From positions 186,001 through 250,000 of the forward strand of contig CBDFGE010000002.1 in the NCBI GenBank assembly GCA_965247055.1: a DNA stretch of 64,000 nucleotides, read 5' to 3'. Both the position numbers and the translations under genes were made by a program. The stretch is from CBDFGE01 sp965247055 (lineage in GTDB: Bacteria > Chloroflexota > Dehalococcoidia > Lucifugimonadales > JAGWBF01). A model generated the notes under the pieces. It was not told the origin of the DNA. It saw only the letters and a list, made by a program, of their open reading frames with translations, and did no database searches. Positions 61,540 through 64,000 of the stretch are shown piece by piece. Position 1 is the first letter of the stretch. Each line of letters begins with the position of its first letter.

Positions 61540-63134
61540 GATTCTTTAGACGCAATTGCGACGGACTCGGGCTCAGGGGAATCACCGTCGATGGGTATAG
61601 CCAGCGTGATGTCCACGTTGTTGTCCCTGTCGATGACGACCTGCTCCACGATCATCTGGAGAATCTCCTTGCGCTGCTCGGGGGTCAACTCGTCCAGTCC
61701 CTGGCCGACGTTCCTCGCCCAGGCTAGGATAGCCTCCATCAGCCGCCGCTTCTCAGCTCCGCCCACCTCCTGAGCATGGTAATCGTCCAGCTTCGCCCTG
61801 GCGCTCTCAAGCCGCTCGGTGATGAACTTGCGCTGGTGGTCGAGTTGGGCCTCGGTGATCTTCCCCGACACGAACAGCCTGATGGCGCGGTCCTCTTCCA
61901 TCTGGATGCTCCGCAGGTCTCGCTCGGCTTGGGCGACCTCCTCCTCCAATCCGCCGCCCTCCGGAGAATCGAGGGTGTCGATACCGGCGACGATCAGGTC
62001 GGGGTTCTGGATTACCCGCTTCACCTCGCTCCATATCGGCTCCTCCAACCGCTCGGCCCGGATGTAGGGACGCTCTCGGCAGCGCAGGCGCATACTCTGC
62101 ATTCCGTTGCACATGTAGTATCGGTTGGGAGTGGGAAGGTCGTAGCGGTACTTCTTGCCGTTGCGAACGTTGGTGGTGCTCCGGGTGCATCTTGCATGGA
62201 AGTTGTGGCCGCACTCGCCGCATTTCAGAAGGTGCTGCAACAGGTAGAGCACATTCGTGTTCCTCTTGGCCTTCCTGCTCCGCTGCTTCTTCAGCGCCTG
62301 CGCCCGCTCCCAGGTCTCGTCGTCGATCACTTGCGGGACCGGGATCTCAATCCCGGTGTCCCTCGGCTGGTCGTAGACCTTCATGCCGTCTTCAGTGGAG
62401 ACGTGGCGGTACTTGCCGTAGACCCAGGAGCCCGTGTAGGTGGTATTCCCCAAGATGTGGTGCACGCGGGACTGAAGCCATAGCAGCTTGCCGGTCTGAG
62501 TGGGGATTCCCTCGTCGGTCAGCCGCACGGCAATGGAGTAGGACCCCGTCCCCTCATGGACGTACATGTGGAAGATGCGGCGGACGACCTCCGCCTGCTC
62601 CTCAATCGCCTCGGGCCTGCCGTCGTCCCCGATGCGGTATCCGTAGGGGAGGCCGCCGGTGGGCACCCGTCCCTGCTTGGCCGTCCCCCGCTTGCCCATA
62701 GTGGACCGCTCCCGGAAGTTGTCCAGCTCGATCTTGCCGATGGCCGCCATGAGGCCGAAGGTCTTCATGTCGATGGCGTCCATGACGGCTTCCAGCCGAA
62801 TCTGGTGGGCCTCGACGACCTCCATGAGGGCGGCGGCGGGGTACATCCCCCGGCTGAGGCGGTCGGACTTCCAGCAGACGATGGTGTCGAAGCGTCCCCT
62901 TCTGGCGTCGGCCAGCATCCGCTGGAACTCTGGTCGCTTCTTCGACCAGCCCCGGCCCACCTCCTGGTAGCGGGCGGTTATGGTCATGCCCTTGCCCTCG
63001 CAGTAGGCTTCCATCTCGGTGGTCTGCTCGGAAAGGGAGGTCTTGTCCTCTGTGTCTTGGCTCTTGTCGGAGACGCGGGCGTAGATGGCCGCCCTCTGTC
63101 CATTTGCCTGTCTCTGTGTCCTGGTTCTCGCCAT
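61524..63134 (-). CDS. Large serine recombinase/integrase (copy 2)
   Basis: ATG 63134 after AAAGGAGGCAATC; upstream in-frame codons are leader. 536 residues. Nucleophile Ser22 in IYARVSDKSQDTEDKTS, CWKSDRLSRGMYPAAAL, GGLPYGYRIGDDGRPEA, zinc ribbon CGECGHNFHARC with CNGMQSMRLRC, then a long coiled coil and the C-terminus LAIPIDGDSPEPESVAIASK. Paralogous to 12568-14148 over its full length, including the N-terminal MARTRTQRQ/MAKTRAQRQ. Both lie with their 3' end against a broken serine recombinase, so the two enzymes probably use related att sites within such genes. Confidence 0.92.
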
Positions 63135-63337
63135 GATTGCCTCCTTTATTCCTTCTCCTTGAACATCAAAAAGACCCGCCTCCTGTCGGGAGCGGGTCTG
63201 CGAGTAGTACAATCACATCGCATCACCTGACCTACAGGTGGAGCCACGGCCCGGGGTGTTTACGGCATCGCCGGGCCAACTTGTACCCAGCATTTTACCG
63301 CGAATGCCGCGGCATGGTCAACGGGCTGTCCGCCCCG
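63135..63337 (-). promoter_or_regulatory. Leader of recombinase copy 2 with conserved hairpins
   Basis: On the reverse strand: CACCTGTAGGTCAGGTG (63,240-63,224) and the hairpin AGACCCGC/GCGGGTCT (63,199-63,172) followed by T-rich sequence, as in the leader of copy 1. GGCCCGG and GTGGCTCCACCTG are also shared. Confidence 0.6.
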
Positions 63338-64000
63338 TCAGACGCCACAGTAACCCTCACACTCGTTGCCGAACCCGTCCGATTGCCCGTCCGTTCCCAA
63401 CTCCGCCTCATCGGGGCTGACCGCCTGCGCGAGGGGCACCCGTCGTGGATGCAGATAGGGTTCTTTGGCGAAGGCCAGCCTGCCCCGCATGTTGGAATCT
63501 ATCTCCACCGCCTCGGCGAACAGCTCCGGCCATCTGCGCTTGGTCTCGACCCACCGCTGACGGGACTGGTAGGGACAGCCGACGCAGGCTGAACGCTCCA
63601 GTGGCCGGTCGTAGCGGGTGTTCCACCAGTGGAGGCAGTCTTTCCTGGACATCCCAGCTTCGATGAGGGGGTAACGGTTCTGTATCCATCTATCGCGAGA
63701 GGGCTTCATGCGAATAGCCTCGTCGGTGGAGATGCCCAGCCACAGCTCGACGGCGGTGCCGGACGGAACACGTTGTCCTTTCGTGAGTCCCAGCAGCTCG
63801 CGTATCTTCCGCTGAATCGGCCTTATCTTGTAGTGCTCGGTACATTGGCGACGACCCATCCCGTCGCTCCCTCCGTCACGTCCCTTCAGATAAACGGGAA
63901 GGTCTACGAAGCTGGCGTTGCCTGAGTGGTTGGTGAAGGTCTTGACGTCCTCGCGGAGACTCCGCCCGTTGTCCACGACGTACACGGGGAAGCCGAGACG
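63338..64000 (-). CDS. PAPS-reductase-like PP-loop protein (second copy, partial)
   Basis: The frame is open to the right window edge; the N-terminal PP-loop lies outside. What is visible matches 10096-10950 closely: VDNGRSLREDVKTFTNHSGN, GMGRRQCTEHYKIRPIQRKI, GTAVELWLGISTDEAIRMKP, CVGCPYQSRQRWVETKRRWP and the final FGNECEGYCGV. The apparent start at 63,985 is internal. It is divergent enough (e.g. CLHWWNTRYDRP for CIARWQARYDRP) to be an independent copy, transcribed towards recombinase copy 2, the same arrangement as in the left copy without the nuclease gene. Confidence 0.8.
   Translation of the reverse strand, partial: RLGFPVYVVDNGRSLREDVKTFTNHSGNASFVDLPVYLKGRDGGSDGMGRRQCTEHYKIRPIQRKIRELLGLTKGQRVPSGTAVELWLGISTDEAIRMKPSRDRWIQNRYPLIEAGMSRKDCLHWWNTRYDRPLERSACVGCPYQSRQRWVETKRRWPELFAEAVEIDSNMRGRLAFAKEPYLHPRRVPLAQAVSPDEAELGTDGQSDGFGNECEGYCGV

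Overview
The window looks like chromosomal DNA of a high-GC, uncultured bacterium, most likely a Chloroflexota of the SAR202/Dehalococcoidia kind. This is inferred from Pro/Thr-rich lipoproteins, a flavoenzyme/amidase/MmgE-PrpD catabolic cluster, a fused aroK-aroB gene, PAC2 and AtzG-like proteins and heavy IS load; there is no rRNA to confirm it. UGA is a normal stop here (aroE, aroC and aroKB all end in it).

Layout. 1-3.8 kb: 5' part of a reverse-strand surface protein with leucine-rich repeats, cadherin-like and Calx-beta domains, carrying an in-frame C14 tract. 4-5.3 kb: decayed genes (PIN fragment, amber-interrupted aspartic protease). 5.06-9.75 kb and 15.55-20.47 kb: two diverged copies of one mobile cassette (coiled-coil DNA-binding protein, small membrane protein, 156-residue protein, primase start, multi-HTH regulator) in opposite orientation. 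Between them lie a PAPS-reductase-like gene with a coupled small ORF, a DUF1016 nuclease, a large serine recombinase, a broken second recombinase and a PIN/RHH toxin-antitoxin pair. 20.5-22.2 kb: frameshifted IS1182-type element. 22.5-33.9 kb: HTH protein, membrane protein, lipoprotein with an ABC-type peptide-binding domain, IS256 element, SNF2 helicase plus SWIM protein, and PRTRC remnants. 34.2-41.3 kb: IS island (broken IS256, three IS3 copies, IS5, a small lipoprotein).

41.5-54.3 kb is a co-oriented chromosomal block: an RHH-like protein with a receiver-KaiC ATPase, an FMN/FAD/Fe-S ene-reductase, a MerB-like organomercurial lyase, a GatC/AtzG-like protein with an amidase, a fumarate-reductase-type flavoprotein, MmgE/PrpD, then aroE-aroC-aroKB. 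54.4-60.1 kb is mostly reverse strand: GYD protein, damaged hemL and hemA, zinc-ribbon/HTH protein, TIGR01777 epimerase, alpha/beta-hydrolase fragment, PAC2 protein. tRNA-Ala(TGC) at 60.3 kb marks an integration site: a truncated serine recombinase runs into it, followed by a second intact recombinase and a second PAPS-reductase-like gene leaving the window.

The outstanding observation is the MerB-like gene at 45,094-45,738. Its reading frame contains two in-frame UGA codons, exactly where MerB has its two catalytic cysteines (Cys96 and Cys159). Each UGA is followed at the right distance by a hairpin with a GGUC loop, as in the E. coli fdhF SECIS. It is a strong candidate for an organomercurial lyase with two selenocysteines in its active site.
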